A DNA stretch of 64,000 nt from Paracoccus sp. MC1862 (GCF_016617715.1 NZ_CP067225.1:558001-622000), one strand, 5' to 3'. Positions 1 to 9,254 are shown, numbered from the stretch's first letter. The notes: generated by a model from the sequence alone, not told the origin. Numbers and translations: made by a program.

Positions 1-161
1 CGCGCCACGCGGTCAGCGACCTCAAGCGCGGCGAATCGACCGAAATTGCAGACGAAGCCGCGCTGCAGAACGAATACACCGGCGAGGTCGAGCGCGATGG
101 CATCCCGGCCAACGGCACCCAGCCGACCGAGGCCCGCGGCCCCGACGATGTCGGCGCCTGA
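1..161 (+). CDS. C-terminal end of an unidentified protein (partial)
   Basis: The frame beginning at base 3 is open from the window edge and stops with TGA at 159-161, giving 52 visible residues. The stretch is acidic and polar (ends GPDDVGA) with no recognisable domain. It is followed 18 bases later by another small protein on the same strand, with a purine-rich AAAAGGAGAA ribosome site between them, so the two are probably co-transcribed. The start lies outside the window and I do not recognise the family. Confidence 0.5.
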   Translation, partial: RHAVSDLKRGESTEIADEAALQNEYTGEVERDGIPANGTQPTEARGPDDVGA

Positions 162-179
162 CCCGAAAAGGAGAATGAA

Positions 180-350
180 ATGGGCAACCTGACCTCTGAA
201 ACCGTTCGCTATGAACGCACCGAGGACGTGCGGTCGGACAACGCCGAGCGCGCCAAGCGCCAGCAGTCCGAGCAGGAAGCCGCAATCCAGGATCCGAAGA
301 CGAAAGAGGGCAACGTGCCCCCGGCGAACCCCGGCAAGGCCACGGGGTAA
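180..350 (+). CDS. small hydrophilic hypothetical protein, 56 aa
   Basis: ATG at 180 is preceded by AAAAGGAGAATGAA, a good ribosome binding site, and the frame stops at TAA 348-350. The 56-residue product is highly charged and rich in Gln, Glu and Arg in the middle (ERAKRQQSEQEAA), with a Pro/Gly-rich tail. It has no signal peptide or membrane segment. A strong terminator follows directly, which supports a real transcript end here. The family is not recognised. Confidence 0.55.
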   Translation: MGNLTSETVRYERTEDVRSDNAERAKRQQSEQEAAIQDPKTKEGNVPPANPGKATG

Positions 351-355
351 TGCAG

Positions 356-380
356 AAGGCCGGGGAAATCCCCGGCCTTT
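356..380 (+). terminator. rho-independent terminator, probably bidirectional
   Basis: GGCCGGGG and CCCCGGCC pair perfectly around an AAAT loop. The stem is flanked by AA on the left and TTT on the right, so it can end transcription from the small gene on the left and from gpt coming the other way. Confidence 0.8.
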
Positions 381-383
381 CGC

Positions 384-908
384 CTAGTCGCTGCCCCGGT
401 AGGGCTCGACATATTGCAGCGCCAGGTCCCAGGGGAAGAAGATCCATGTGTCCTGGGTGACCTCGGTGATATAGGTCTGCACCATCGGCTGGCCCTTGGG
501 CTTGGCGTAGACCGTGGCGAAATGCGCTTTGGGATACATCTTCCGCACCAGTTCCAGCGTTCGGCCGCTGTCCACGAGGTCATCGACGACCAGCACGCCC
601 TCGCCGTCGCCCATCATCTCGGGGTCGGGGGCCTTGAGCACCTGCAACTCGCCCTGTTCGCCCTTGCGATAGGATTTCACGCTGATCGTATCGATGGTGC
701 GGATGTCCAGTTCCCGCGCGACGATCATCGCCGGGACCATGCCGCCGCGCGTGATCGCCACCACCGCGCGCCAGTCGCCGCCGCCCAACGGGGCCTTGTC
801 CTGCAGCCGCCAGGCCAAGGCGCGGGCATCGCGGTGCATCTGGTCCCAGCTGACATGGAAGCCACGTTCATGCGGCAGGCGATCCGGGCGACCCTCGGAA
901 GGGGACAT
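384..908 (-). CDS. gpt: xanthine phosphoribosyltransferase
   Basis: This type I phosphoribosyltransferase transfers phosphoribose from PRPP to xanthine or guanine (purine salvage, cytoplasmic). The 174-residue protein carries the PRPP-binding motif [13 protein letters not shown] at residues 105-117 and the upstream ITRGGMVPA loop at about 52-60. The C-terminal PWD motif at about 159-161 is typical of bacterial Gpt. Start chosen at 908 because AAGGAG lies about 9 bases upstream on the minus strand; a much longer frame upstream only shadows the next gene. Length fits the family. Confidence 0.9.
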   Translation of the reverse strand: MSPSEGRPDRLPHERGFHVSWDQMHRDARALAWRLQDKAPLGGGDWRAVVAITRGGMVPAMIVARELDIRTIDTISVKSYRKGEQGELQVLKAPDPEMMGDGEGVLVVDDLVDSGRTLELVRKMYPKAHFATVYAKPKGQPMVQTYITEVTQDTWIFFPWDLALQYVEPYRGSD

Positions 909-922
909 GGGCGAACTCCTTT

Positions 923-1534
923 TCAGTGGCGGAGGATCAGCGTCAGGCCGAGCGCCCCGATCAGCGTGCCGGCGACGCGGTCGATTGCCGTCTTGGCGGC
1001 ACGATAGCCCCGCCGCATCGGGCCTGTCGCCATCAGAACCGTCACGGCCGCGTAAAAGCAGACCTCGACGGTCAGCGCCACCAGATAGATGATCGCCGCC
1101 CCCGCCGTGGACAGGACCGGGAAGATCGTCATGATGACACCGGCGTAAAACAGCGCGGGCTTGGGGTTCGACAGGTTCAGCGCAAGACCCTGCAGGAAGC
1201 CGGGGCCGGTGACGGATTCGCCTTCCATCGCCAGCGGGTCGGCGGCGTGGCGCCACATCTGCACGGCGATCCAGATCAGATAAGCGCCGCCCAAGAACCG
1301 CAGCACCGTATAGGACTGTGGCAGCACCCGGAACAGCACCGTCAGGCCGAAGAGCGCAAACAGGCACCAGAAGGACGCCCCGATCGCCAGCCCCATCGCA
1401 TAGGGCATCGACGCCTGCCGCCCGCGGGCGGCGGCCGACCGGCTGGCCGCGATGATCGCGGGGCCGGGCGACAGGATCGCCAGCGCCAGAGTCGCGACGA
1501 ACAGGCCCAGAGCGGGCAGGGTGATCGCGCCCAT
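923..1534 (-). CDS. LysE/RhtB-family amino acid exporter
   Basis: A 203-residue integral membrane protein with about six hydrophobic segments and the LysE-family N-terminal signature SPGPA at about residue 22. The family feature [13 protein letters not shown] lies near residue 120. Members export amino acids such as lysine, threonine or homoserine lactones through the inner membrane; the substrate cannot be read from sequence. It lies 14 bases upstream of gpt and 10 bases downstream of fabI, all on the minus strand, so the three may share a transcript. Confidence 0.85.
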   Translation of the reverse strand: MGAITLPALGLFVATLALAILSPGPAIIAASRSAAARGRQASMPYAMGLAIGASFWCLFALFGLTVLFRVLPQSYTVLRFLGGAYLIWIAVQMWRHAADPLAMEGESVTGPGFLQGLALNLSNPKPALFYAGVIMTIFPVLSTAGAAIIYLVALTVEVCFYAAVTVLMATGPMRRGYRAAKTAIDRVAGTLIGALGLTLILRH

Positions 1535-1544
1535 CAGCGGCAGG

Positions 1545-2387
1545 TCATTCCGCGGCCTTGCGCCCCGTCACCGCGTCGATGTCAGGCGCATCCACCGCCT
1601 TCATGCCGACGACATGATAGCCCGCATCGACGTGGTGAGTCTCGCCTGTGACGCCCGACCCGAGGTCCGACAGCAGATACAGCGCCGACTTGCCCACGTC
1701 CTCGGTCGTGACGTTGCGGCGCAGGGGCGAGTTCAATTCGTTCCATTTCAGGATGTAGCGGAAGTCCCCGATCCCCGAGGCCGCCAGCGTCTTGATCGGC
1801 CCCGCCGAGATCGCGTTGACCCGGATGCCGTCCTTGCCCAGATCCTCGGCCAGATAGCGCACCGATGCCTCAAGCGCCGCCTTCGCGACGCCCATGACGT
1901 TGTAATGCGGCATCACCCGTTCGGCCCCGTAATAGGTCATGGTCAGGACCGAGCCGCCTGCCGGCATCATCGCCACCGCGCGCTGCGTCACGGCGGTAAA
2001 GGAATAGACCGAAATATCCATCGTTGTCAAGAAGTTGTCGCGTGTGGTGTCCACATAGCGGCCTCGCAGCTCCTCCTTGTCGGAAAAGCCGATGGCATGG
2101 ACGAGGAAATCCAACTGCCCCCAACGCTCGCCCAGCGACGCAAATAGCGCGTCCACCGAGTCCATGTCCGCCACGTCGCAGGGCAGGACGATATCGGACC
2201 CAAGCTGGGCGGCCAGCGGCTCGACCCGCTTTTTCAGCGCCTCGCCCTGATAGGAAAAGGCCAGTTCCGCCCCCTGGTCCGCCAGCGCGCGGGCAATGCC
2301 CCACGCGATCGACTTGTCATTCGCAAGGCCCATGACAAGGCCCCGCTTTCCCGTCATCAGACCTGCAACCGGGCGCTCGCTTGACAT
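1545..2387 (-). CDS. fabI: enoyl-[acyl-carrier-protein] reductase (NADH), FabI
   Basis: FabI performs the last step of each fatty acid elongation round, reducing trans-2-enoyl-ACP with NADH. The 280-residue protein has the FabI-type nucleotide motif GLANDKSIAWGIA at residues 20-32 instead of the classical TGxxxGxG. The catalytic pair Y162/K169 has the Tyr-x6-Lys spacing specific to FabI, and SAGPIKTLAASGI (194-206) forms the substrate-loop region. Length is slightly above the usual 260 because of a C-terminal tail. Divergent from pdxH with 62 bases between the two starts. Confidence 0.95.
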   Translation of the reverse strand: MSSERPVAGLMTGKRGLVMGLANDKSIAWGIARALADQGAELAFSYQGEALKKRVEPLAAQLGSDIVLPCDVADMDSVDALFASLGERWGQLDFLVHAIGFSDKEELRGRYVDTTRDNFLTTMDISVYSFTAVTQRAVAMMPAGGSVLTMTYYGAERVMPHYNVMGVAKAALEASVRYLAEDLGKDGIRVNAISAGPIKTLAASGIGDFRYILKWNELNSPLRRNVTTEDVGKSALYLLSDLGSGVTGETHHVDAGYHVVGMKAVDAPDIDAVTGRKAAE

Positions 2388-2449
2388 GGATCGTTCCTCA
2401 CGATTTCAACCTTTGGTGAGGATTAGGGCAAAGCATAAGGGGCATCAAG

Positions 2450-3058
2450 ATGAGCGACCGCAGCGGCATTTTCGCGGGCGACGATCCCTTTGCGATCGCC
2501 CGGCGCTGGCTGGACGAGGCCGCGCGGACCGAGCCGAACGACCCCAATGCCATCGCCCTGGCAACGGTCGATGCCGAGGGCCTGCCCGACGCCCGCATGG
2601 TGCTGCTGAAGGAGATCGAGACGGGGCCGGACGGCGCCTTTGTCTTCTACACCAATTACGGCAGCGCCAAGGGCCGCCAGATCGCCGAAACCGGCAAGGC
2701 GGCCTTCGTCATGCACTGGAAATCCCTGCGCCGTCAGGTCCGCGTTCGCGGCGCCGTCACCCGCGAGGAAGGACCGCAGGCCGACACCTATTACGCCAGC
2801 CGGTCACTTGAATCCCGCATCGGCGCCTGGTCCAGCCGGCAGAGCCAGCCGCTGGAGAGCCGAAGCGCCCTGATGGCCGAGGTCGCCCGCCAGGGCCTGC
2901 GCCACGGGCTGTCGCCGAAGCGCCCGCCCTTCTGGGGGGGCTTCCGCATTTCCCCTGTCCAGATCGAGTTCTGGGCCGACGGCGCCTTCCGCCTGCACGA
3001 CCGCTTCCGGTGGACGCGCGGGCAGGGCGGCTGGGACGTGATGCGCCTGCACCCCTGA
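2450..3058 (+). CDS. pdxH: pyridoxamine 5'-phosphate oxidase
   Basis: This FMN enzyme oxidises pyridoxine or pyridoxamine 5'-phosphate to pyridoxal 5'-phosphate. The 202 residues match the family length. Visible landmarks are DARMVLLKE (FMN contact, about 45-53), [17 protein letters not shown] (63-79) and the C-terminal dimer region with [14 protein letters not shown]. The start at 2450 follows an AAGGGG ribosome site. It ends just before a hairpin and is transcribed alone, divergent from fabI. Confidence 0.95.
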   Translation: MSDRSGIFAGDDPFAIARRWLDEAARTEPNDPNAIALATVDAEGLPDARMVLLKEIETGPDGAFVFYTNYGSAKGRQIAETGKAAFVMHWKSLRRQVRVRGAVTREEGPQADTYYASRSLESRIGAWSSRQSQPLESRSALMAEVARQGLRHGLSPKRPPFWGGFRISPVQIEFWADGAFRLHDRFRWTRGQGGWDVMRLHP

Positions 3059-3075
3059 AGAAGTTGCAACTTCAG
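3055..3075 (+). other. hairpin directly downstream of pdxH
   Basis: CTGAAG and CTTCAG pair across nine bases, and within them GAAGTTGCAACTTC is a perfect 14-base palindrome overlapping the pdxH stop codon. No T-run follows, so it is a weak terminator at best; it may also bind a dimeric protein. Confidence 0.35.
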
Positions 3076-3239
3076 GGCGATTGAACCTTGCGGCTGGCTG
3101 CGAAGTCCTTGATCCTGCAAATGTGAGAATGGTTTCCCTTGTGGTGATTTTATATTAACCCTTCTGGCGTTCACTGTCGGATCTTCCTTAAGCCATATCT
3201 GATGATTCCATCAGCAAAGAGTTAATTTTAACGAGATTT

Positions 3240-3881
3240 ATGATGCGGGATGACAAGACACTGCCTGCCCGGCCAATCAAGGGCCGCGTGAAGTGGTTTG
3301 ACCCCGCCAAGGGATTCGGTTTCATCGCCGACGCCGAGGGGGGCCCTGACGTCCTTCTGCATGGCAATGTGCTTCGCAGCTTCGGGCAAAGCTCGATCAT
3401 CGAGGGTTCAGAGGTCGAGGTGCTGGCGGTCCAGACCGCGCGCGGGCGCCAGGCGATCGAGGTGTGTGCCTTGGCGCCGCCGCCGTCGGACGCGCCGCCG
3501 CCGATCGCCGAACTCGCGGACATGGATGAGGCCGAGGTCAGGGCGCTGCCGCTGCTGCCGGCGCGCGTCAAGTGGTTCGACCGCAGCAAGGGCTTCGGCT
3601 TTGCCAATGTCTTCGGCCGCAAGGGTGACGTCTTCCTGCACATCGAGGTGTTGCGCCGCTTCGGCTTTGCCGATCTCGTTGGTGGCGAGGCGGTCTGCCT
3701 GCGGGTCTTCGCCGCCGAGCGCGGCATGGTCGCGGCCGAGGTCGCGGCATGGGAAAAGGCCGTGACCGAGGGCCAGCCCCTCGCCGAATTCCAGGCGGAT
3801 GCCGAGATGCTGGAAAAGATGCGCAGGCTTTCGGCACCGCCCGCCGATCCGCCGGACCTGCCCAGAAAGGTTCTTCCATGA
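3240..3881 (+). CDS. protein with two cold-shock domains
   Basis: The 213-residue protein contains two cold-shock (OB-fold) domains joined by a Pro/Ala-rich linker. Domain 1 (about 14-80) has VKWFDPAKGFGFI and VLLH as its RNP1 and RNP2 motifs. Domain 2 (about 104-170) has VKWFDRSKGFGFA and VFLH. Such proteins bind single-stranded RNA or DNA and often act as RNA chaperones. Double-domain versions are common in alphaproteobacteria. Two ATGs in a row (3240, 3243) make the exact start uncertain by one codon. The stop overlaps the start of the following gene (ATGA), so translation is coupled. Confidence 0.9.
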   Translation: MMRDDKTLPARPIKGRVKWFDPAKGFGFIADAEGGPDVLLHGNVLRSFGQSSIIEGSEVEVLAVQTARGRQAIEVCALAPPPSDAPPPIAELADMDEAEVRALPLLPARVKWFDRSKGFGFANVFGRKGDVFLHIEVLRRFGFADLVGGEAVCLRVFAAERGMVAAEVAAWEKAVTEGQPLAEFQADAEMLEKMRRLSAPPADPPDLPRKVLP

Positions 3882-4378
3882 ACCTTGCCCGGACCGCGGC
3901 GCTTGCCGTGATGGCGGCCCTCGCCGGCATCGTTGCCGCGCAGGCGGCCGACTGTTCCCCCGGAACCGCGGTCCTGACGACGCCGCAAGGGACCGAAATC
4001 CGTGTCGCCGTCGAGATCGCCGACGATCCGGCCGAGCGGGCGCAGGGCCTGATGTGGCGCAAGGATCTGCCCGCCGGACAAGGGATGCTCTTCGTCTACG
4101 AAGCCCCGCAGCCGGTCAGCTTCTGGATGAAGAACACGCTGATTCCGCTGGACATCCTGTTCTTCGACGCCCGCGGCGTGCTGCGGCATGTGCATCCGCA
4201 GGCCCGTCCCCTGGACCTCGGCTCGATCCCCGGCGCCATGCCGGGCGATCCCGCCCCCGACCGGCTGCTGGTGCTGGAGATCGGCGGGGCGGAAGCTGCG
4301 CGCCGGGGGCTGGTTCCCGGCACGGTGCTGAGCCACCCTGCGGTGCCGCAATCCGGCGCTTCCATCCCCTGCGACTGA
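3878..4378 (+). CDS. secreted DUF192 protein
   Basis: A 166-residue protein with a clear Sec signal peptide ([17 protein letters not shown], cleavage near AQA-AD, about residue 24) and a full DUF192 domain. Family landmarks are ERAQGLMWR near 53 and [16 protein letters not shown] near 82-97. The molecular role of DUF192 is not settled. The ATG overlaps the stop of the double cold-shock gene by four bases, an arrangement that suggests a common transcript. Start chosen for the overlap and the signal peptide; a longer in-frame extension upstream only reads the cold-shock gene. Confidence 0.85.
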   Translation: MNLARTAALAVMAALAGIVAAQAADCSPGTAVLTTPQGTEIRVAVEIADDPAERAQGLMWRKDLPAGQGMLFVYEAPQPVSFWMKNTLIPLDILFFDARGVLRHVHPQARPLDLGSIPGAMPGDPAPDRLLVLEIGGAEAARRGLVPGTVLSHPAVPQSGASIPCD

Positions 4379-4426
4379 GCTTTCCGCTTTCGTCCCCCGC
4401 GCACCCGGTCTAGAAGACCCTTGGTC

Positions 4427-4503
4427 CGGGGCGTGGCGCAGCCTGGTAGCGCGACGGTTTTGGGTACCGTAGGCCGGAGGTTCGAATCCTCTCGCCCCGA
4501 CCA
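4427..4503 (+). tRNA. tRNA-Pro, anticodon TGG
   Basis: Acceptor arms CGGGGCG (4427-4433) and CGCCCCG (4493-4499) pair fully, followed by discriminator A and an encoded CCA. The anticodon stem ACGGT/ACCGT encloses loop TTTGGGT with anticodon TGG, and the T-loop reads TTCGAAT. The tRNA is intact and marks the left edge of the IS-rich accessory region. Confidence 0.95.
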
Positions 4504-4879
4504 GCACCTGGCTTGTTCCGAAGTGGACCGTTTCGCAGTTTCGTTCCTCGAACGGCCTTTTTGGCGGGTCTTAGCGTCCTTCACCGGCGAGTCATCAGAC
4601 ATGTGCTGAACGCCCGACAGTAGCTTCAAGGATGTGAGAGCGGGAAAGCGCCATGCTTGATTCGCAGGTCATGGTGGTGCCGCAGCGGCAGGCGGCAATA
4701 CCACGGCCTAAATCAATCTGCTGCAGAGATCCTTCATCTGACGCCGAAGGATCTCAGGATCAGGACGAAACTCGGGGTGCGCTGTCAGGCTAGCGCGAGA
4801 CGTGCCAGTGTTGCAGGAAGCTCGAGACCGGGCGGATGGATCAGCACTTCGCCAGCAACGCGCTTTGTCTGATCGGAAT
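4504..4879. other. gene-free stretch between tRNA-Pro and the first IS relic
   Basis: No convincing gene is seen. A perfect 10-base inverted repeat, GAGATCCTTC (4726-4735) and GAAGGATCTC (4746-4755), is the only clear structure. It lacks a T-tail. I saw no second copy of the tRNA 3' end here or elsewhere in the window, so no attachment site can be named. Confidence 0.5.
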
Positions 4880-5613
4880 AAGACCACCTGAGAAAGGCTT
4901 CTGATCTGGTTGAGGCAGATGAGGGCACAGCCGAGGAGGACGAAGGCCTCGTGGATGTCGGCGCGGCGTTCGTAACGGATGGTCAGACGCCGGAAGCGGT
5001 TGAGCCAGGCAGGCGTTTGTTCGGCGACTCATCGGTGGCGGCCCAGTTTTCGCTGCTGTCCACTGTCTGCCGAGCGATGCGCGGTGGGGTCGCGCAGGCC
5101 GGGAATTCGGATCGGCAGCGGCGATTGTCGCAAGCCATGTCGGCGTGAAGCTTGTCGGGGCGCCTTTGCGGTCGACCGCAAGGTGGCGTTTCGTGCCCGG
5201 TTTGGCCCGCGATCCCTCGGGCTTGTCCCGTTCCCGGCAGCCACCTTTTCGCCGGCACGGCGGGGCTGTCGAGGGAGGCCCGGCTCCCGTCCGGCTGTCC
5301 ATCATCCGGCAGGCGCTCCGGCAGCATGCGATGGAGCCCGGCCCGGATGCCGACCGTCGGCCGGTCCTGCAGCCTGCGCCAGCAGGCCATGCCGGAGCAG
5401 CCGAACTCGCCGGCAGCATCTGTCCGGGAATGCCGGAGCGGAGCACGAAGATGATGCCCGACAAGGCCAGGCGCCCATCGCAACCGCGCCCGGCCGCCCC
5501 CGGGCTGGTCCCGCCGCTTCGGCAGCAGCGGCGCAATCGCCGATCCCAGATCATCGGATACAAGATGCCTGCTCATACCCCCGCAACGCACAAGAGACGG
5601 TCTCCAGGTGCTC
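4880..5613 (-). mobile_element. degenerate IS5-family element, copy 1
   Basis: Minus-strand frames read as an IS5-family DDE transposase broken by frameshifts. The N-terminus MSRHLVSDDLG (start near 5574) and a SRASLDSPAVPAKR segment are in one frame. FVLRSGIPGQMLP lies in a second frame, and the C-terminal CLNQIR-like end falls near 4885. The left inverted repeat (GAGCACCTGGAGACC on the minus strand) ends at 5613, directly next to copy 2. No functional transposase can be made. The same IS type recurs at 5617-6043 and 46135-46262. Confidence 0.75.
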
Positions 5614-5616
5614 TAA

Positions 5617-6043
5617 GAGCATCTAACAAAACCTTCTGATCTGGTTGAGGCAGATGAGGGCGCAGCCGAGGATTACGAAGGCCTCGTGAATGTCGGCGCG
5701 TCGCTCATAGCGGATAGTCAGACGGCGGAAGCGGTTGAGCCAGGCAAGCGTTCGTTCGACGACCCAGCGGTGGCAGCCCAACCTCTCGCTGCTGTCCACT
5801 GTCCGCCGAGCAATGCGGGGCATGATCGCGCGGGCGCGGCATTCGGACCGGCAACGATGGTTATCGTAAGCCTTGTCGGCGTGGAGCTTGTCGGGGCGCT
5901 TGCGCGGGCGGCCGCGACCGTGGCGCACGCCCGGCACGGCGTCGAGGGTGGGCGCCAGCATCAGGCTGTCATGCCGGTTGGCTGGACTCAGGCGCACCCC
6001 GAGCGGGGTGCCTCTCCGGTCGACCACAAGATGGCGCTTCGTG
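5617..6043 (-). mobile_element. IS5-family element, copy 2, truncated by IS21
   Basis: The C-terminal half of an IS5-family transposase is open on the minus strand from the IS21 boundary to a stop near 5623. It contains VDRRGTPLGVRLSPANRHDS and the WVVERTLAWLNRFRRL block that carries the catalytic Glu of the DDE triad. The terminal repeat GAGCATCTAACAAAACC starts at 5617. The N-terminal half is missing because the element is cut by the IS21 copy at 6044. Only three bases (TAA) separate its end from the end of copy 1. Confidence 0.8.
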
Positions 6044-6093
6044 TGTTGATTTCCACTCGGAACTGACCCGGGTTTTCCATCGAGAACTGACCC
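6044..6093 (+). repeat. left end of IS21 with two transposase-binding repeats
   Basis: The outer copy (6044-6069) ends in GGAACTGACCC and an inner copy ends in GAGAACTGACCC at 6093. They mirror the right end. Confidence 0.8.
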
Positions 6094-6116
6094 ACCCTCA
6101 GGTTATGTTTCGTGGG

Positions 6117-6910
6117 TTAGGCTTGGGTCAAGGCATGGCCGGCCTCCTTGGTTTTCCTGGCTGCTGCGGCTGAGCTTGCCTTGAAGCGGAAGCTGTCGTT
6201 TCCGGTCTCCAGGATGTGGCAGCGGTGGGTGAGGCGATCGAGCAGCGCGGTGGTCATTTTGGCATCGCCGAAGACGGTGGCCCATTCGCTGAAGCTCAGG
6301 TTGGTGGTGATGACAACGCTGGTGCGCTCATAGAGCTTGCTCAGAAGGTGGAAGAGCAGCGCACCGCCTGAAGCGCTGAACGGCAAGTAGCCCAGTTCGT
6401 CCAGGATCACGAGATCGAGCCGGGTCAATCCCTCCGCGATCTGGCCCGCCTTGCCCTTGGTTTTCTCCTGCTCGAGGGCATTGACGAGTTCGATGGTGGA
6501 GAAGAAGCGGACCTTCCGGCGGTGGTGTTCGATGGCCTGGATGCCCAGGGCGGTTGCGACATGGGTCTTGCCGGTGCCCGGCCCGCCGATCAGCACGACA
6601 TTCTGCGCGCCGTCGATGAACTCGCAGCGGTGGAGCTGGCGCACCGTGACCTCGTTGATCTCGCTGGCAGCGAAGTCGAAGCCCGAGAGATCCTTGTAGG
6701 CCGGGAAGCGCGCGGCCTTCATGTGATAGGCAATGGAGCGCACTTCGCGTTCCGCCAGTTCGGCCTTCAGCAGCTGGGACAGGATCGGCACGGCTGTCTC
6801 GAATGCCGGCGCCCCTGTTCGATCAGGTCGGTGACGGCCTGGGCCATGCCGTGCATCTTCAGGCTGCGGAGCATGATGACGATGGCGCCGCTGGCGGGAT
6901 CATGACGCAT
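6117..6910 (-). pseudogene. istB: IstB-like ATPase of IS21, one frameshift
   Basis: IstB is the AAA+ helper ATPase of IS21 transposition. The intact part has Walker [12 protein letters not shown], Walker [13 protein letters not shown] and the family C-terminus. The true start is ATG 6910 (MRHDPASG), which overlaps the istA stop. The frame breaks near 6812-6815, where four C stand in the plus strand and five are needed to join IEQG to [14 protein letters not shown] later internal ATG leaves a shortened, still partly open frame. Either a real mutation or a homopolymer base-calling error is possible. Confidence 0.85.
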
Positions 6911-8439
6911 GGCGGTCTCCGATCTGCGCCCGCAGGTCGTCATAGCGTTCGACATTGGCCTTCGGCTCATGGCGCAGGATCAGCGCCTCCGGTGTGTCGA
7001 TGTTCGGGCCGCCGGTCGTCTTGCCATCGATCAGCCTGTGCAGGAGATTCAACACATGGGTCTTGGTCGCGACGCCTTCGGCCAGGGCCATTTCCACAGC
7101 AACCAGCACAGCCTGTTCATCATGCTGCAGGACCAGCGCCAGGATATCGACCATCTCGCGATCGCCACCGGGTCGTCGCAGCATCTGGTCCTGCAACTGT
7201 CGGAAGGCCGCGGGCAGTTCCGCGAAGGGCGCACCGTTCCTGAGGGCACCCGGCTTGCGCTGGATGACGGCCAGATAATGCCGCCAGTCATAGATCGTGC
7301 GAGGCGGCAGGTGATGGGACCGCTGGATCACCCGCCCATGTTCGCACAGGATCTGTCCCTCGGCGGCAACCACCAGCCGATCCGGGTAGACCCTGAGGCT
7401 GACAGGACGGTTGGCAAAGGACGCCGGCACGCTGTAGCGGTTGCGCTCGAAGCTGATCAGGCAGGTGGGGTGAGACACGCTTGCTCCGCTCGACGAAGCC
7501 GTCGAAGGCAGGCGGCAGCGGCATCAGCGCGGCCTGTTCTTCGGCCCAGGCGTCGGCGACGGTTCCGGGCAGAACCCCGTGCGGGATCTCGCGCCACAAC
7601 TCCAGGCAGCGCCGTTCCAGCCAGGCGTTCAGCGCCGCCAGGTCAGGAAAGTTCGGCATCGGCTGCCACAAACGAGGCCGGGCATCCTGAACGTTCTTCT
7701 CGACCTGTCCCTTCTCCCATCCCGCGGCAGGATTGCAGAACTCCGGCTCGAAGACATAGTGGTTGGTCATGGCGAGGAAGCGGATGTTGACCTGCCGTTC
7801 CTTGCCGCGGCCAACGCGGTCAACCGCTGTCTTCATGTTATCGTAGATGCCGCGACCCGGCACGCCGCCAAAGACGCGGAACCCGTGCCAATGGGCATCG
7901 AACAGCATCTCGTGGGTTTGCAGCAGATAGGCCCGAACCAGGAAGGCCCGGCTGTGTGCCAGCTTGATGTGGGCGACCTGAAGCTTCGTGCGCTCCCCGC
8001 CCAGAACCGCGTAGTCCTCGCTCCAATCGAACTGGAACGCCTCGCCCGGACGAAAGACCAAGGGGACGAAGGTGCCGCGGCCCGTCGTCTGCTGCTCGCG
8101 CTGCCGGTCCATCCGCCATTGCCGGGCGAAGGCCGCGACCCGGCCGTAGGAGCCGGTGAAGCCGAGCGCCACGAGGTCGGCATGGAGTTGCTTCAGCGTC
8201 CGGCGCTGCTTGCGTGACTTGCCGGCTTCCGTCTTCAGCCACGCCGCCAGCTTCTCGGAAAACGGATCGAGCTTGCTCGGCCGATCAGGCGTCGCGAACC
8301 TCGGCTCGATGGTCCCAGCGCTCAGATACTTCCTGATGGTGTTGCGCGACAGGCCGGTCCGCCGTGCGATCTCCCGGATCGGCAGCTTCTCCCGCAACGC
8401 CATGCGTCGGATGATGTTCAAAAGTCCCATGTGGATCAC
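6900..8439 (-). pseudogene. istA: IstA-like transposase of IS21, one frameshift
   Basis: IstA is the DDE recombinase of IS21. The N-terminal helix-turn-helix (LPIREIARRTGLSRNTIRKYL) and catalytic core (FQFDWSEDYAVLGG; GIYDNMKTAVD) are in one frame from 8439. The C-terminal part (FERNRYSVPASFANRPVSLRVY) is in another. The break is near 7467-7470, a run of four G on the plus strand where three would restore KRVSPTCLISFERN. It ends at 6900 and overlaps the istB start. Full length would be about 510 residues, normal for the family. Confidence 0.85.
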
Positions 8440-8481
8440 TCCATTACCCCCGCCGCGCTCCGCTTTGGGGAAGGTTCACAT

Positions 8482-8541
8482 GGGTCAGTTCTCAGTGGAA
8501 ATTACGCCCCTACCCGGGTCAGTTCCGGGTGGAAATCAACA
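8482..8541 (-). repeat. right end of IS21 with two transposase-binding repeats
   Basis: GGGTCAGTTC begins an inner copy at 8482 and an outer copy at 8516 that ends with AAATCAACA at 8541. These are the inverted counterparts of the left end. Confidence 0.8.
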
Positions 8542-9051
8542 ATCCGCCAGCGCAACGAGATCGAGAGTCGGGCAGTTGAACTGCTCAGTGATCACCCCCA
8601 CTACCAGCTTCTCACGTCAGTGCCTGGCATCGGCCCGATCAATGCGCTAACCATCCTGGCCGAGGCGGGAGACCTGCGCCGCTTCAATCATCACCGGCAA
8701 TTCCTGAAGTTCTGCGGCATGGATCTGGCCACGGTGCAATCCGGTCTGTTCCGCGGCAGAAGCAGGATCTCGAAGTATGGCAATGCCAGATTGCGGCGGA
8801 CGCTCTGGATGGCTGGACAGACCGCCGTGCTCCAGCGGGCCAACAGCTTCCGCGACAAGTTCGAGCGCTACATTGCGCAAGACCGCCATAATCCGGACCT
8901 CCGTCGCAAGGCCTACACCGCCATCGCCGCGAAGATGGCCCGCACCATTCACGCCGTGATCAAATCCGGCGAACCCTATCGTCCCTTCTTCGAGGGGGCG
9001 AGCCCGAGCGGAAGGACCTCTCTCTGGCGAGCCGTGGAGGCAGCGTGCTGA
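8542..9051 (+). pseudogene. C-terminal half of an IS110-family transposase
   Basis: Starting exactly at the IS21 right boundary, an open frame reads the transposase C-terminal domain of IS110 elements: LLTSVPGIGPINALTILAEAG, then FLKFCGMDLATVQSG and YGNARLRRTLWMAGQTAV. The N-terminal DEDD catalytic domain is absent and is not found on the other side of IS21. It is therefore a fragment left by rearrangement, not a gene simply split by IS21. Confidence 0.85.
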
Positions 9052-9254
9052 CCTCGTAGATAATGTTCGGGCCTTCCGCTTGGGAATTCGGATCTCGTCT
9101 TGAGGACGGTGAGGGCGGCGACCGGGCCGACCCTGTGTTTGCTATGGGAGAGACCACTTCTTGACGGCGGAGCCCGCTCGGGCGAACATCTTAAGGGTAT
9201 CCGGTCGCTCGGATGCCCCGCGATCTGACGCCTCAAGCGGCGATTTGCTCCTGA

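Larger units (their letters stand above)
6044..8541 (-). mobile_element. IS21-family insertion sequence, about 2.5 kb, both genes frameshifted
   Basis: The ends carry inverted repeats: TGTTGATTTCCAC followed by one mismatched region and GGAACTGACCC on the left (6044-6069), mirrored on the right (8516-8541). Each end also holds a second, internal copy of the GAACTGACCC box, as expected for IS21 transposase binding sites. It encodes istA and istB in the usual order with an 11-base overlap. The flanks do not show a target duplication: the left flank is an IS5 relic and the right flank an IS110 relic. Confidence 0.9.

Noticed and set aside
2396..2421. CCTCAC / GTGAGG inverted repeat between fabI and pdxH
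   Set aside because: Arms are only six bases with a 14-base gap; no known regulator motif matches, so it was not called as an operator.
4726..4755. Ten-base inverted repeat after tRNA-Pro as a terminator or attachment site
   Set aside because: No T-tail follows and no second copy or tRNA-end duplication was found.
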